Source of the DNA: Mesorhizobium denitrificans
Lineage (GTDB): Bacteria > Pseudomonadota > Alphaproteobacteria > Rhizobiales > Rhizobiaceae
Assembly: GCF_003403035.1 (NCBI RefSeq)
Contig: NZ_QURN01000001.1
Location: 310,001 to 374,000, forward strand
DNA: 64,000 nt
Direction: 5' to 3'
The position numbers were made by a program, and so were the translations under genes. A model generated the notes under the pieces. It did not search any database. It saw nothing but the letters and a program-made list of their open reading frames with translations, and had not been told where the DNA came from. Position 1 is the first letter of the stretch. Every line of letters starts with the position of its first letter. Of this stretch, positions 43,181-51,936 are shown piece after piece.

Positions 43181-46087
43181 ATGGCGATCTACCATTTCTC
43201 CGTTCAGGTCATCGGACGCGCGGCGGGCCGCAGCGCGGTCGCTGCCGCAGCCTACCGATCAGGGGCGCGGTTGCGCGATGATCGACTGGACCGTGACCAC
43301 GATTTCTCGAACAAGCCGGGCGTCGTCCATTCCGAGGTCATGCTGCCGGAGAACGCGCCCGAGGAATGGCGCGACCGCGAAAAGCTTTGGAACGATGTCG
43401 AGGCGTTCGAGAAACGAAAGGACGCCCAGCTTTGCCGCGAGGTGGAGTTTGCCCTGCCGCGCGAAATGACCCAGGCACAGGGCGTCGAACTGGCCCGCGA
43501 TTTTGCCCAAGCCGAATTTGTCGATCAGGGCATGATCGCCGATGTGAACGTGCATTGGGATATCGGCGAAGACGGAATGCCGAAGCCCCACGCCCATGTC
43601 ATGCTCACCATGCGGTCGGTTGACAAAAACGGTTTCGGCCCGAAGGCGCGGGACTGGAACCGCACCGAGCTGGTCGAGCAATGGCGCGAGCGTTGGGCCG
43701 ATCATGTCAACGAGCGCCTGGCCGAACTCGACATTGACGCGCGGATCGACCATCGCAGCCTTGAGGCGCAGGGCATCGGTCTTGAGCCGCAGACCAAGAT
43801 CGGCGCACCGGCGCAGCGCATCGAGGCTGCCGGGATCGAGGCTGACCGCGCCGAGGATCACCGGCGCATTGCTCGCGAGAATGGCGCGCGGATCGTCGCC
43901 GATCCCTCCACCGCTCTCGACGCGATCACGCAGCAGCAATCGACCTTCACCCGGCGTGACATGGCGATGTTCGCGCACCGGCACAGCGACGGGATCGACC
44001 AGTTCAACGCGGTGATGGGCGCGATGCGCAACGCGCCCGATCTGGTCGAACTCGGCAAGGACGATGCCGGGCAAGATCGCTTCACCACAAGCGACATGAT
44101 CGAAGCGGAACAGCGCCTGCATCGCGCCGCCGCGATGGTGGCGGAACGGGAACGTCATGAGGTGAACGACAGGGACCGCGAAGCCGCGTTGGCGCGCGCG
44201 GAAGCACGCGGCCTCGTCCTGTCCGGCGAGCAGGCCGAGGCGCTGGCGCATGTCACGGACGGGCGCGGTCTCGGCATTGTCGTCGGCTATGCCGGGACGG
44301 GAAAGAGCGCCATGCTCGGCGTGGCGCGCGAGGCTTGGGAGGATGCCGGTTACACCGTGCGCGGCGCGGCCGTGTCCGGTATCGCCGCCGAGAATCTGGA
44401 AGGCGGATCGGGCATTGCGTCGCGCACCATCGCCAGCATGGAACATGGCTGGTCGCAGGGCCGCGACATGCTCGCGTCTCGCGATGTGCTGGTAATCGAC
44501 GAGGCGGGCATGGTCGGCACGCGGCAGTTGGAGCGGGTGCTGTCCCATGCCGCCGACGCCGGCGCGAAGGTGGTGCTGGTCGGCGATCCGCAGCAGTTGC
44601 AATCCATCGAGGCGGGGGCGGCGTTCCGCTCGATCCACGAGCGCCACGGCGGCGCAGAGATCGGCGAGGTGCGACGCCAGCGTGAGGACTGGCAGCGCGA
44701 CGCCACGCGCGACCTGGCGACCCGCCGAACCGGCGACGCGATTCATGCCTATGACACACATGGCATGGTGCATGAGGCTGCGTCACGCGAACAGGCGCGC
44801 GGCGAGTTGATCGACCGTTGGGACCGTGACCGGCAGGCCAGCCCGGACGCCTCCCGCATGATCCTCACCCACACCAATGCCGAGGTGCGGGAGTTGAACG
44901 AAGCTGCCCGCCAACGGATGCGCGAGGCAGGCGAACTTGGCGCGGACGTGCATGTCGCCGCCGAACGGGGCGCGCGGACCTTTGCACCCGGCGACCGCAT
45001 CATGTTCCTGCAAAACGAGCGCGGCCTTGGCGTGAAGAACGGCACGCTCGGAACCGTCGAGCAGGTCAGCGTCCAGAGCATGATCGTGCGCACCGATGAC
45101 GGCCGCGATGTCGCGTTCGACCTGAAGGACTACAACAAGATCGACCACGGTTATGCGGCGACGATCCACAAGGCGCAGGGCATGACCGTGGACCGCGCCC
45201 ATGTGCTGGCGACACCGGGTATGGACGCCCACGGCAGCTATGTCGCCCTGTCGCGCCACCGCGACGGTATGGACCTGCATTACGGCTGCGACGACTTCGC
45301 CAGTCAGGACCGGCTTGTCGGCGTCCTGTCGCGCGACCGCGCCAAGGACATGGCGTCAGATTACGAGCCGGCACAGAGCTACGCCGAGCGGCGCGGCATC
45401 ACCTTCCGCGAACGGGTGGAGCGGGTGGTCGAGATCGTCAAGCAGGTTCCCGAGAAGGTGCGCGGCATGTTCGACGGTCTGCGCCCGGCCGCCGAGGGCG
45501 GGCAAAGGCCGGAAAGGAAGGCGGCGGAAGACCCCGAGGCAGCATTGCGCCGCGCCCGTGGCCGGGCGCTTGTCCGTCATGCCCGCGCCGTGGATGCGAT
45601 CTTCGCGGCGCAGGACCAGGGCGACAAGGCCAGCCCCGATCAGATCAGGGAATTGCAGGAGGCGCGCCAGCGGTTCGAGGAGGTACGCCCGTATGGCTCG
45701 CACGATGCAGAAGCCGCCTATAGGAAAAACCCGGAGCTTGCGGCGGAGGCGGCGTCCGGGGACGCCCGACGCGCAATCCGCGCCCTGCAACTGGAAACCG
45801 AGCTGCGCACCGAACCGGCCCGCCGCGCCGACCGTTTCGTGGAACGCTGGCAGAGCCTCCACAGGGCCAGCGACGAACGGTATGCGGCGGGCGACTATGC
45901 CGGTCACAGGGCCGCGCGCGCGGAGATGGGGAACATGGCGATGAGCCTGGAACGCGACCCGCAGATGGAGTCCCTTCTGGCGGGCCGCAAGCGCGAACTC
46001 GGCATCTCATTCGATTCGGGGATGGGCGTCGGCCGCGACCTCACCCTCACGTTCGGGCTTGGCCGGGGCCGGGGTCTCGGGCTGTAG
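43181..46087 (+). CDS. traA: Ti-type conjugative relaxase/helicase TraA (MobQ family)
   Basis: Bifunctional protein of 968 aa. Relaxase part: MAIYHFSVQVIGRAAGRSAV, AAAYRSGARL and the metal-binding histidines in GMPKPHAHVMLTMRSVDKNG. Helicase part (RecD2/TraI-like SF1): Walker A VVGYAGTGKSAMLGVAREAW (about 366-385), VLVIDEAGMVGTRQLERVLS, VVLVGDPQQLQSIEAGAAFR, GYAATIHKAQGMTVDRAHVL, YVALSRHRDGMDLHYG. Shorter than the roughly 1100-1500 aa of many Ti-type TraA, mainly at the C-terminus, which ends in a glycine-rich tail. ATG 43,181 is clear from the conserved N-terminus. It would nick the adjacent oriT and unwind DNA for transfer, using a secretion system supplied from elsewhere. Confidence 0.92.
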   Translation: MAIYHFSVQVIGRAAGRSAVAAAAYRSGARLRDDRLDRDHDFSNKPGVVHSEVMLPENAPEEWRDREKLWNDVEAFEKRKDAQLCREVEFALPREMTQAQGVELARDFAQAEFVDQGMIADVNVHWDIGEDGMPKPHAHVMLTMRSVDKNGFGPKARDWNRTELVEQWRERWADHVNERLAELDIDARIDHRSLEAQGIGLEPQTKIGAPAQRIEAAGIEADRAEDHRRIARENGARIVADPSTALDAITQQQSTFTRRDMAMFAHRHSDGIDQFNAVMGAMRNAPDLVELGKDDAGQDRFTTSDMIEAEQRLHRAAAMVAERERHEVNDRDREAALARAEARGLVLSGEQAEALAHVTDGRGLGIVVGYAGTGKSAMLGVAREAWEDAGYTVRGAAVSGIAAENLEGGSGIASRTIASMEHGWSQGRDMLASRDVLVIDEAGMVGTRQLERVLSHAADAGAKVVLVGDPQQLQSIEAGAAFRSIHERHGGAEIGEVRRQREDWQRDATRDLATRRTGDAIHAYDTHGMVHEAASREQARGELIDRWDRDRQASPDASRMILTHTNAEVRELNEAARQRMREAGELGADVHVAAERGARTFAPGDRIMFLQNERGLGVKNGTLGTVEQVSVQSMIVRTDDGRDVAFDLKDYNKIDHGYAATIHKAQGMTVDRAHVLATPGMDAHGSYVALSRHRDGMDLHYGCDDFASQDRLVGVLSRDRAKDMASDYEPAQSYAERRGITFRERVERVVEIVKQVPEKVRGMFDGLRPAAEGGQRPERKAAEDPEAALRRARGRALVRHARAVDAIFAAQDQGDKASPDQIRELQEARQRFEEVRPYGSHDAEAAYRKNPELAAEAASGDARRAIRALQLETELRTEPARRADRFVERWQSLHRASDERYAAGDYAGHRAARAEMGNMAMSLERDPQMESLLAGRKRELGISFDSGMGVGRDLTLTFGLGRGRGLGL

Positions 46088-46216
46088 AACCATCCTATTT
46101 ACCGCCGCTTCTTCGCCACAGCCCTACGACCACTAACTATCTATTGCACAACAATAAATCCTTGCCTTTGCCTGTCCTGGCAGTCCCACGAATAGCCAGC
46201 AGGAGGCAATCCGGCC

Positions 46217-46435
46217 ATGCGCCAACCAGACCGTATCATCCGCATGAACACCGTCCGCGACCGCACCGGCCTGTCCCGGTCCACCATCTACCGCAAGATC
46301 GCCGAGGGCACGTTCCCGCTCCAGATCAAGATCAGCGTCAACGGCGCGGGCTGGCGGGAATCCGACATCGACCGATGGGTCGCCAACCCCGTGGCGTGGC
46401 GACCGGGAAGCGGGCGTGGCCTCGATGGCGTCTGA
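46217..46435 (+). CDS. AlpA-family excisionase/transcription regulator
   Basis: Winged-helix protein of 72 aa: MRQPDRIIRMNTVRDRTGLS, RSTIYRKIAEGTFPLQIKIS, GWRESDIDRWVANPV, the AlpA/MerR-like pattern. ATG 46,217 has aggaggca upstream. On integrative elements AlpA proteins act as recombination directionality factors or activators of the integrase, fitting the recombinase 1 kb downstream. The 130 bases before it (after traA) hold no gene. Confidence 0.85.
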   Translation: MRQPDRIIRMNTVRDRTGLSRSTIYRKIAEGTFPLQIKISVNGAGWRESDIDRWVANPVAWRPGSGRGLDGV

Positions 46436-46667
46436 TCGCGCTTTGTCCCGCTCCCGGTGCGTCAGGCCGCCCACGGCGTCGGAGCAGCTTGAGACGCTGT
46501 TGGGCTATCCGTGGCCGTTTCCCGGCAGACCGCCCAGGCACGACCTGTCCACCTGGATCGTCACCGACGATTGGCCGCGCCCCGTTCCGGTCACAGAGGC
46601 CGAGATCGAGGTGTTCGAGCAATGGTTCGGCGACCTGTTCGATGAACTGTTCGGCCCCGAGGGCTGA
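46425..46667 (+). CDS. Small hypothetical protein after alpA
   Basis: Acidic 80-residue protein overlapping the alpA stop by 11 bases. It contains SEQLETLLGYPWPFPGRPPR and VTEAEIEVFEQWFGDLFDEL. No domain recognised; the tryptophan- and acid-rich C-terminal helix is its only marked feature. Start could be ATG 46,425 or GTG 46,416. Conserved position behind alpA would suggest an element-specific function, which I cannot check. Confidence 0.6.
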   Translation: MASDRALSRSRCVRPPTASEQLETLLGYPWPFPGRPPRHDLSTWIVTDDWPRPVPVTEAEIEVFEQWFGDLFDELFGPEG

Positions 46668-46753
46668 CCGCCTCGGGGATTTGAAATCGGCGTTGAAATG
46701 CGACCTCCAATAGATTACATGTAGTCACGTATGGCCACATATGGAGGCGCAAC

Positions 46754-47002
46754 ATGCTGACCATCAACCTTAGAGACGCCAAGGCTGGATTTTCCAGGCT
46801 TGTTGATGAGGCCGTCAAAGGAGAGATCGTGACCATCACCCGTCATGGCAAGCCCGTTGCGGCCCTGGTTTCGGTCGAGGCGGCGGAGATCGCGCGCAAG
46901 GCGCTCGAACGCAAACGGGCGGGCCTTGTCAGCTATCTCAGAACGTTCCCAGGCGGAGAGTTCCCGCGTAATCGCCGGCCATCGCGAGATGTCGAGCTTT
47001 GA
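46754..47002 (+). CDS. Phd/YefM-family antitoxin
   Basis: Protein of 82 aa: MLTINLRDAKAGFSRLVDEA, VKGEIVTITRHGKPVAALVS, the Phd N-terminal DNA-binding fold, then a basic C-terminal tail (ARKALERKRAGLVSYL) that would wrap the toxin. ATG 46,754 has atggaggc upstream; AT-rich repeats (acatgtagtcacgtatggccacata, 46,717-46,741) are a probable autoregulatory operator. Its stop overlaps the TTG start of the PIN toxin. Confidence 0.88.
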   Translation: MLTINLRDAKAGFSRLVDEAVKGEIVTITRHGKPVAALVSVEAAEIARKALERKRAGLVSYLRTFPGGEFPRNRRPSRDVEL

Positions 47003-47460
47003 GCGGCTTTCTTCTCGACACCAACGTCGTCTCCATGCTGGCGCCGTCGAAGGCGGAAGCGTCAGCCGACTTCCTCACCTGGCTGGATCGCATGGACGGC
47101 GACGGTCGGCTATTCCTGTCGGTTGTCTCCATTCATGAGATCGAGAAGGGGATCGCGCTCCTCGACCACAAGGGGGCAACGACGAAGGCCGCGAGCCTGA
47201 AAGCATGGCTGGGTGGTCTCGTCGCCACATACGATGACAAGATCATTGGCTTCGACGCGCAGGCCGCCGCAATCGGCGGACGGCTGGAAGCTAAGGCGCT
47301 CGCAGCTGGCCACGACCCCGGCATGGCTGATGCCGTGATCGCCGGCATCGCCGCAGCACATGAACTCGTCGTCGTCACCTGCAACACGAGGCATTTCCTG
47401 CCGTTCGGTGTCGCCGTGTTGTCGCCTGACGAGGCGGCTGGCGAAGGAGACCCGGCATGA
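46999..47460 (+). CDS. VapC-like PIN-domain toxin
   Basis: PIN ribonuclease of 153 aa. Acidic active-site residues: FLLDTNVVSMLAP (Asp), SVVSIHEIEKGIALLDHKGA (Glu), HDPGMADAVIAGIAAAHELV (Asp), VVTCNTRHFLPFGVAVLSPD (last Asp region/NTRHF). The start is TTG 46,999, overlapping the antitoxin stop (TTGA). Its own stop overlaps the recombinase ATG 47,457 (ATGA), so antitoxin, toxin and recombinase are a coupled trio. Likely cleaves tRNA or rRNA when freed; here it would stabilise the element. Confidence 0.88.
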   Translation: MSGFLLDTNVVSMLAPSKAEASADFLTWLDRMDGDGRLFLSVVSIHEIEKGIALLDHKGATTKAASLKAWLGGLVATYDDKIIGFDAQAAAIGGRLEAKALAAGHDPGMADAVIAGIAAAHELVVVTCNTRHFLPFGVAVLSPDEAAGEGDPA

Positions 47461-49088
47461 CCGCCTCCACAATCCCCCTGCGCGCCGCCCTTTACCTGCG
47501 CGTCTCGACAGCGCGGCAGGCCGAGCATGATGTCTCCATCCCTGACCAGAAGCGGCAGGGCGAAGCCTATTGCGCCTCGCGCGGCTATCAGCTTGTCGAG
47601 ACCTATGTGGAGCCGGGCGCATCGGCCACCAACGACCGCCGCCCCGAGTTCCAGCGCATGATCGAGGCGGGCACGTCGAAGCCCGCACCCTTCGATGTCG
47701 TCGTGGTTCATTCGTTCAGCCGCTTCTTCCGCGACCATTTCGAGCTTGAGTTCTACGTCCGCAAGCTGGCGAAGAACGGCGTCAAGCTTGTCTCGATCAC
47801 ACAGGAAATGGGGGACGACCCCATGCACGTCATGATGCGGCAGATCATGGCGCTGTTCGACGAATACCAGTCCAAGGAAAACGCCAAGCACGTCATGCGG
47901 GCCTTGAAGGAGAACGCCCGCCAAGGCTTCTGGAACGGCTCGCTTCCCCCTATCGGCTACCGCGTCGTCGCGGCCGAGCAGCGCGGGGCCAAGACCAAGA
48001 AGAAGCTGGAGATCGACCCGCTCCACGCCGACACGGTGCGGCTGATCTATCGGCTAGCGCTGGAAGGCGACGGCACGACCGGCCAGATGGGCGTCAAGAA
48101 CATCGTCTCCTACCTCAACAGCCGCCGCATCTTCACCCGCGACGGCGGGCGCTGGGGCATCGGCCAGGTTCACCGCATCCTGACCCGCCGCACCTATATG
48201 GGCGAGCACGAGTTCAACAAGCGCAGCAAGACCAAGGAACTGAAACCCGTCAGCGAGATCGTGACGGTTCCGGTGCCGCCGATCATCGAGCGGCAAATGT
48301 TCGATGCGGTGCAGGCGTTGCTCAAGGCCCGCAATCCCAAGGTCATGCCATCCGCCATCATCAGCGGCCCGACCATGCTCACCGGCCTGATCCATTGCGC
48401 CAAGTGCGGTGGGGCCATGACCATCCGCACCGGCAAGGGCGGGCGCTATCGTTATTATGCCTGCTCGATGAAAGCCCGGCAGGGACCGACCGCCTGCGAG
48501 GGCATGGCGGTGCCGATGGAGAAGTTGGACGATCTTGTCGCCAGTCACCTCGAAGACCAGCTTCTCCAGCCCGAGCGGCTGGAAACCATCCTCGCCAGCG
48601 TTCTCGACCGGCGGCAGGAGCAATCCGAGCGCCGCCTCGAGCACATCGCCGAACTGAACAAGCGTGCGTCCGAGTCGGAACTACGCCTGAAACGCCTCTA
48701 CGACGCCATTGAGGCGGGCGTGGCCGACATCGACGATCCGGCCCTGAAAGACCGCATCGACGGCCTGAAGGCTATCCGCGATCAGGCGAAGGCCGATGCC
48801 GAGCGCGCCCAGGCCATGCTCGACAACTCCGGCTCCAAGGCCATCACACCGCAAATGGTCCTCACCTTCGCCAAGACAGCCCGCCAGCGCATCCGCCTCG
48901 AAGGCGGCGGCTACCGCCGCGACCACCTGCGCGCGCTCGCCCAGCGTGTCGAGGTCGCGGACGGCGAGGTTCGGATCATGGGATCGAAGACCCGGCTGCT
49001 TCAGGCGCTTACCGGAAAAAGCGGCGTAAACTCAGTGCCCACTCAGGGACTGAAGTGGCGGACAGAGAGGGATTCGAACCCTCGATAG
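47457..49088 (+). CDS. Large serine recombinase (site-specific integrase of the element)
   Basis: Protein of 543 aa. Resolvase domain with the nucleophile Ser in [20 protein letters not shown], then [20 protein letters not shown] and [20 protein letters not shown]; recombinase domain about 170-280 ([24 protein letters not shown]); zinc ribbon [20 protein letters not shown] with [11 protein letters not shown]; and a coiled-coil stretch ([20 protein letters not shown]). The last ten residues, [10 protein letters not shown], are encoded by the 3' end of tRNA-Ser on the other strand, meaning the gene was completed by integration there. ATG overlaps the toxin stop. Confidence 0.93.
   Translation: MTASTIPLRAALYLRVSTARQAEHDVSIPDQKRQGEAYCASRGYQLVETYVEPGASATNDRRPEFQRMIEAGTSKPAPFDVVVVHSFSRFFRDHFELEFYVRKLAKNGVKLVSITQEMGDDPMHVMMRQIMALFDEYQSKENAKHVMRALKENARQGFWNGSLPPIGYRVVAAEQRGAKTKKKLEIDPLHADTVRLIYRLALEGDGTTGQMGVKNIVSYLNSRRIFTRDGGRWGIGQVHRILTRRTYMGEHEFNKRSKTKELKPVSEIVTVPVPPIIERQMFDAVQALLKARNPKVMPSAIISGPTMLTGLIHCAKCGGAMTIRTGKGGRYRYYACSMKARQGPTACEGMAVPMEKLDDLVASHLEDQLLQPERLETILASVLDRRQEQSERRLEHIAELNKRASESELRLKRLYDAIEAGVADIDDPALKDRIDGLKAIRDQAKADAERAQAMLDNSGSKAITPQMVLTFAKTARQRIRLEGGGYRRDHLRALAQRVEVADGEVRIMGSKTRLLQALTGKSGVNSVPTQGLKWRTERDSNPR
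49056..49088. other. Attachment site (att) at the tRNA-Ser 3' end
   Basis: The 3' end of the tRNA, including the T-arm, coincides with the last codons of the recombinase. The element extends leftwards from here. I looked for a second copy of the tRNA 3' end (gggattcgaaccct) to the left and found none, so the other border is probably outside the window or degraded. Confidence 0.5.
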
Positions 49089-49145
49089 AGTTGCCCCTAT
49101 ACACGCGTTCCAGGCGTGCGCCTTCAACCACTCGGCCACCTGTCC
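49056..49145 (-). tRNA. tRNA-Ser (anticodon GGA)
   Basis: On the minus strand the gene runs GGACAGGTGGCCGAGTGG... with anticodon loop around cTGGAAcg (GGA), a long variable arm typical of class II serine tRNAs, the T-loop GGTTCGAATCC and acceptor strand TCTGTCC, then discriminator G and an encoded CCA (49,058-49,056). Acceptor pairs GGACAGG/TCTGTCC match with one G-T. The 3' part overlaps the recombinase gene and serves as attachment site. Confidence 0.93.
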
Positions 49146-49283
49146 GTCTGCGCTGCAGTAAATCAGCGGCGCGCGGCTCATCTAGTCGATCCAAACGGGA
49201 ATGCCAAGCCTTCCTAAGCAATTAAGTGCATGATTGCGGTGTGAGGCGTAAAACCTTATCTATTCCGCAATGGAATTGCGCCG

Positions 49284-49598
49284 ATGATCCGATTTTTCTT
49301 TCGCCTGCTCGCGACTCTTGTACTCGCCGGGGCTGTTATAATGGGCGTTCTGGACGCGACTCGCACCGTTGCCGCCGGCGCACTGGTTATGACGCCTCTG
49401 GGCGAGAGCTGGAGCGCTACGTTCCCCGCATCGCTTGCGTCACTGCAGGCGTTTATGCAGGCAAAAGCAAACTGGCTTTGGGATCCGGTCCTGACAACCG
49501 TTTTGGAATTGCCGGGATTCGCGATGTTGGGCACGCTGGCCTTTTTGCTTTATGCGATCGGCCATAAGCCCGAACATTTGCGTGACGAATGGGCATAG
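49284..49598 (+). CDS. Small inner-membrane protein, unknown function
   Basis: Protein of 104 aa with an N-terminal hydrophobic helix (IRFFFRLLATLVLAGAVIMG) and a second one near the C-terminus (LELPGFAMLGTLAFLLYAIG), ending in the soluble tail HKPEHLRDEWA. Looks like a conserved small membrane protein of Hyphomicrobiales, but I know no function. ATG 49,284 is preceded by a weak site (gcgccg). First gene of the core chromosome right of the tRNA; it precedes msrA on the same strand by 60 bases. Confidence 0.75.
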   Translation: MIRFFFRLLATLVLAGAVIMGVLDATRTVAAGALVMTPLGESWSATFPASLASLQAFMQAKANWLWDPVLTTVLELPGFAMLGTLAFLLYAIGHKPEHLRDEWA

Positions 49599-49658
49599 AC
49601 GTAACAATATGCACACATCCAGCGAATTGCTGTTCAGAAACAAGAGAAGGACGAAGAT

Positions 49659-50324
49659 ATGTTCTTTCTAAGCGATATGCTGAACAAGAAACTGCAACTG
49701 CCGAAGTCAAATGAAGCGCTGCCGGGCCGCTCACAGCCAATCCCCACAGCCGCCAAGCACCATGTGTCGAAGCGGACCTTGAAGGGTCCATATCCGGAAG
49801 GTCTGGAGACCGCCATGTTCGGTCTGGGCTGCTTTTGGGGCGCTGAGCGCCTTTTCTGGCAGACGGACGGCGTTTGGGTCACTGCGGTGGGGTATGCGGG
49901 CGGCATGACGCCAAACCCCACCTATCAGGAAACCTGCACTGGCTTGACCGGTCACGCCGAGGTCGTGCTGGTCGTTTTTGATCCTGCGGTTGTTTCCTAC
50001 GACACGCTGCTCAAAATCTTCTGGGAAGCGCATGATCCCACGCAGGGCATGCGGCAAGGAAATGACGTTGGCACGACCTACCGCTCCGCGATCTATACAT
50101 TTGGCGAAGCGCAGTATGACGCGGCAATCGCTTCTCGCGATGCCTATCAAGCCTCGCTGCAAAAAGCGGGGATGAGCAAGATCACAACGGAAATCGCTCC
50201 CGCCCCGGAGTTCTATTTCGCCGAGGCAGAGCATCAGCAATACCTCGCGAAGAATCCGTACGGCTATTGTGGATTGAAGGGAACGGGCGTTTCCTGCGCC
50301 ATTCCGCAAAAAGTCGAGGTATGA
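49659..50324 (+). CDS. msrA: Peptide-methionine (S)-S-oxide reductase
   Basis: Repair enzyme of 221 aa reducing methionine S-sulfoxide in proteins. The catalytic Cys is in [16 protein letters not shown] (about residue 53). Also [53 protein letters not shown] and the resolving-cysteine tail [13 protein letters not shown]. The N-terminal 45 residues ([16 protein letters not shown]) are the extension common in alphaproteobacterial MsrA. ATG 49,659 follows agaaggacgaag. A small hairpin follows the gene. Confidence 0.95.
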   Translation: MFFLSDMLNKKLQLPKSNEALPGRSQPIPTAAKHHVSKRTLKGPYPEGLETAMFGLGCFWGAERLFWQTDGVWVTAVGYAGGMTPNPTYQETCTGLTGHAEVVLVVFDPAVVSYDTLLKIFWEAHDPTQGMRQGNDVGTTYRSAIYTFGEAQYDAAIASRDAYQASLQKAGMSKITTEIAPAPEFYFAEAEHQQYLAKNPYGYCGLKGTGVSCAIPQKVEV

Positions 50325-50333
50325 GTTCATGGC

Positions 50334-50360
50334 TGGGCGTTTTCTGCGCCCATCTCTGGA
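50334..50360 (+). terminator. Weak terminator after msrA
   Basis: TGGGCG (50,334-50,339) pairs with CGCCCA (50,347-50,352) across a 7-base loop; a T-rich stretch (gattttt) follows a few bases later. Stem is short, so efficiency is doubtful. Confidence 0.4.
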
Positions 50361-50504
50361 TTTTTCCAGAGGGTCAAAATTCCGCGTGAAATTTGCCAAT
50401 GTCCGTGCCAAGGTGCGGCCAAGCGGTGGCTAAGTGCTATCCGCGAGGCTTGGTCGTGCCTTGCACGATGGGCAAATAAGAACAACCGACAGGGTGTGGA
50501 TCAC

Positions 50505-51494
50505 ATGAAACGTTTTGTACTCGGCCTTCTGGCCGCTACCGCTATGGCTACCTCTGCTTTTGCTGAGGACATTCAGCCCGCACTGCTTTTCGATCTCGGC
50601 GGCAAGTTCGACAAGTCGTTCAACGAAGCAGCCTATAATGGCGCCGAGAAGTTCAAGACCGAAAGCGGCATTCCATACGTGGAGTTTGAAGTCTCCAACG
50701 CTTCGCAGCGCGAACAGGCCCTGCGCCGCTTCGCAGAAGACGGCCGCAACCCCGTGGTCATGGTCGGCTTCTCGTGGTCGGATGCGCTCACCAAGATCGC
50801 CGACGAATTCCCTGAAACCAAGTTTGCTATCATCGACATGGTGGTCGACAAGCCGAATGTGCGCTCCGTTGTTTTCAAGGAAGAAGAAGGCTCCTATCTT
50901 GCTGGTGTGATGGCAGGCATGGCTTCCAAGTCCAAGAAAGTGGGCTTCGTCGGCGGCATGGACATTCCGCTCATCCGCAAGTTTGGCTGCGGCTATGTTG
51001 GCGGTGCTAAGGCTGCCGGCGCAACCGACGTGATCCAGAACATGACGGGCGATACGCCTGCCGCCTGGAATGATCCGACAAAGGGCGGCGAGATCGCCAA
51101 ATCGCAGATCGATCAGGGCGCTGACGTTATTTACGCCGCTGCGGGTGGCACAGGCGTGGGCGTTTTGCAGGCTGCTGCTGATGCCGGAAAGCTTGGCATT
51201 GGCGTCGATTCAAACCAGAACGGTCTTCTGCCGGGCAAAATCCTGACCTCGATGATCAAGCGGGTCGATGTCGCCGTCTATGATGCTTTCACCACGGCGA
51301 AGGACGGTTCGTTCAAGCCGGGCATCAACGTGCTTGGCCTTAAGGAAGACGGCGTTGGCGTCGCCATGGACGATAACAACAAGCCGCTCGTAACGCCTGA
51401 AATGACCGCTGCGGTGGATAAGGCGAAGGCCGACATTATCGCGGGCACGATCAAGGTGCACGACTACATGAGCGACAATCAGTGCCCATATTGA
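50505..51494 (+). CDS. BMP-family nucleoside ABC transporter substrate-binding protein
   Basis: Periplasmic (or lipid-free) binding protein of 329 aa. Signal peptide MKRFVLGLLAATAMATSAFA-EDIQPA. BMP marks: FDLGGKFDKSFNEAAYNGAE, VGFSWSDALTKIADEFPETK, VFKEEEGSYLAGVMAGMASK, GFVGGMDIPLIRKFGCGYVG, GVDSNQNGLLPGKILTSMIK. Members bind purine nucleosides (PnrA type). Position with ABC permeases, cdd, punA and deoA supports a nucleoside ligand. ATG 50,505 chosen over GTG 50,496. A strong terminator separates it from the rest of the system. Confidence 0.93.
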   Translation: MKRFVLGLLAATAMATSAFAEDIQPALLFDLGGKFDKSFNEAAYNGAEKFKTESGIPYVEFEVSNASQREQALRRFAEDGRNPVVMVGFSWSDALTKIADEFPETKFAIIDMVVDKPNVRSVVFKEEEGSYLAGVMAGMASKSKKVGFVGGMDIPLIRKFGCGYVGGAKAAGATDVIQNMTGDTPAAWNDPTKGGEIAKSQIDQGADVIYAAAGGTGVGVLQAAADAGKLGIGVDSNQNGLLPGKILTSMIKRVDVAVYDAFTTAKDGSFKPGINVLGLKEDGVGVAMDDNNKPLVTPEMTAAVDKAKADIIAGTIKVHDYMSDNQCPY

Positions 51495-51516
51495 TTGTTG
51501 GCTGAGAACTGAACGG

Positions 51517-51547
51517 AAAGGCCGCCGCTTGGCGGCCTTTTTGTTTT
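51517..51547. terminator. Bidirectional intrinsic terminator
   Basis: AAAGGCCGCC (51,517-51,526), loop gctt, GGCGGCCTTT (51,531-51,540), then ttgtttt. It is T-rich on both flanks when read in either direction and ends both the BMP gene and the convergent slyX gene, whose stop is at 51,546. Confidence 0.88.
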
Positions 51548-51749
51548 ACCAGTGGGGCGGCTTGGTCGCCTCATGTCCGGGCGTCGCCTGTTCCTCGAGA
51601 GCCAGAAATCGCTCGGTCAGCGTATCCAGCTTCTTCTGCATGCGATCGATAACTTTCCATTGCTCAGCTATCTGATCGGACAATTGCTCGATGACGCGCT
51701 CCTGTTCGGCGGCGCGAACCTCCAGAAGCACAACCCGGCTGCTTTCCAT
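51546..51749 (-). CDS. slyX: SlyX-family protein
   Basis: Short coiled-coil protein of 67 aa: VVLLEVRAAEQERVIEQLSD, IAEQWKVIDRMQKKLDTLTE, RFLALEEQ and the conserved C-terminal KPPHW. Function is unknown throughout the family. It lies antisense between the BMP binding-protein gene and its ATPase gene, an unusual spot that splits the transporter operon. Confidence 0.88.
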   Translation of the reverse strand: MESSRVVLLEVRAAEQERVIEQLSDQIAEQWKVIDRMQKKLDTLTERFLALEEQATPGHEATKPPHW

Positions 51750-51936
51750 GATTTGCGCTCCTCTGCATCGCTGGTCTCATGTTGCCTGTGAGTTTTTGCC
51801 AAGGCAATCACGCACCTGCTCCTACGGAAATTGACAAGCCCACAAGGAATTGTCGAAACTGCGATTGCGGGCAACGGGAACCTGCTCGCTCCGTCACCGT
51901 CCGATCAACGAGGCGGCGGCTATAATAGGGGAAAAC

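Noticed and set aside
43259-44773. 504-codon minus-strand frame inside traA
   Set aside because: Antisense to the conserved relaxase/helicase; composition-driven.
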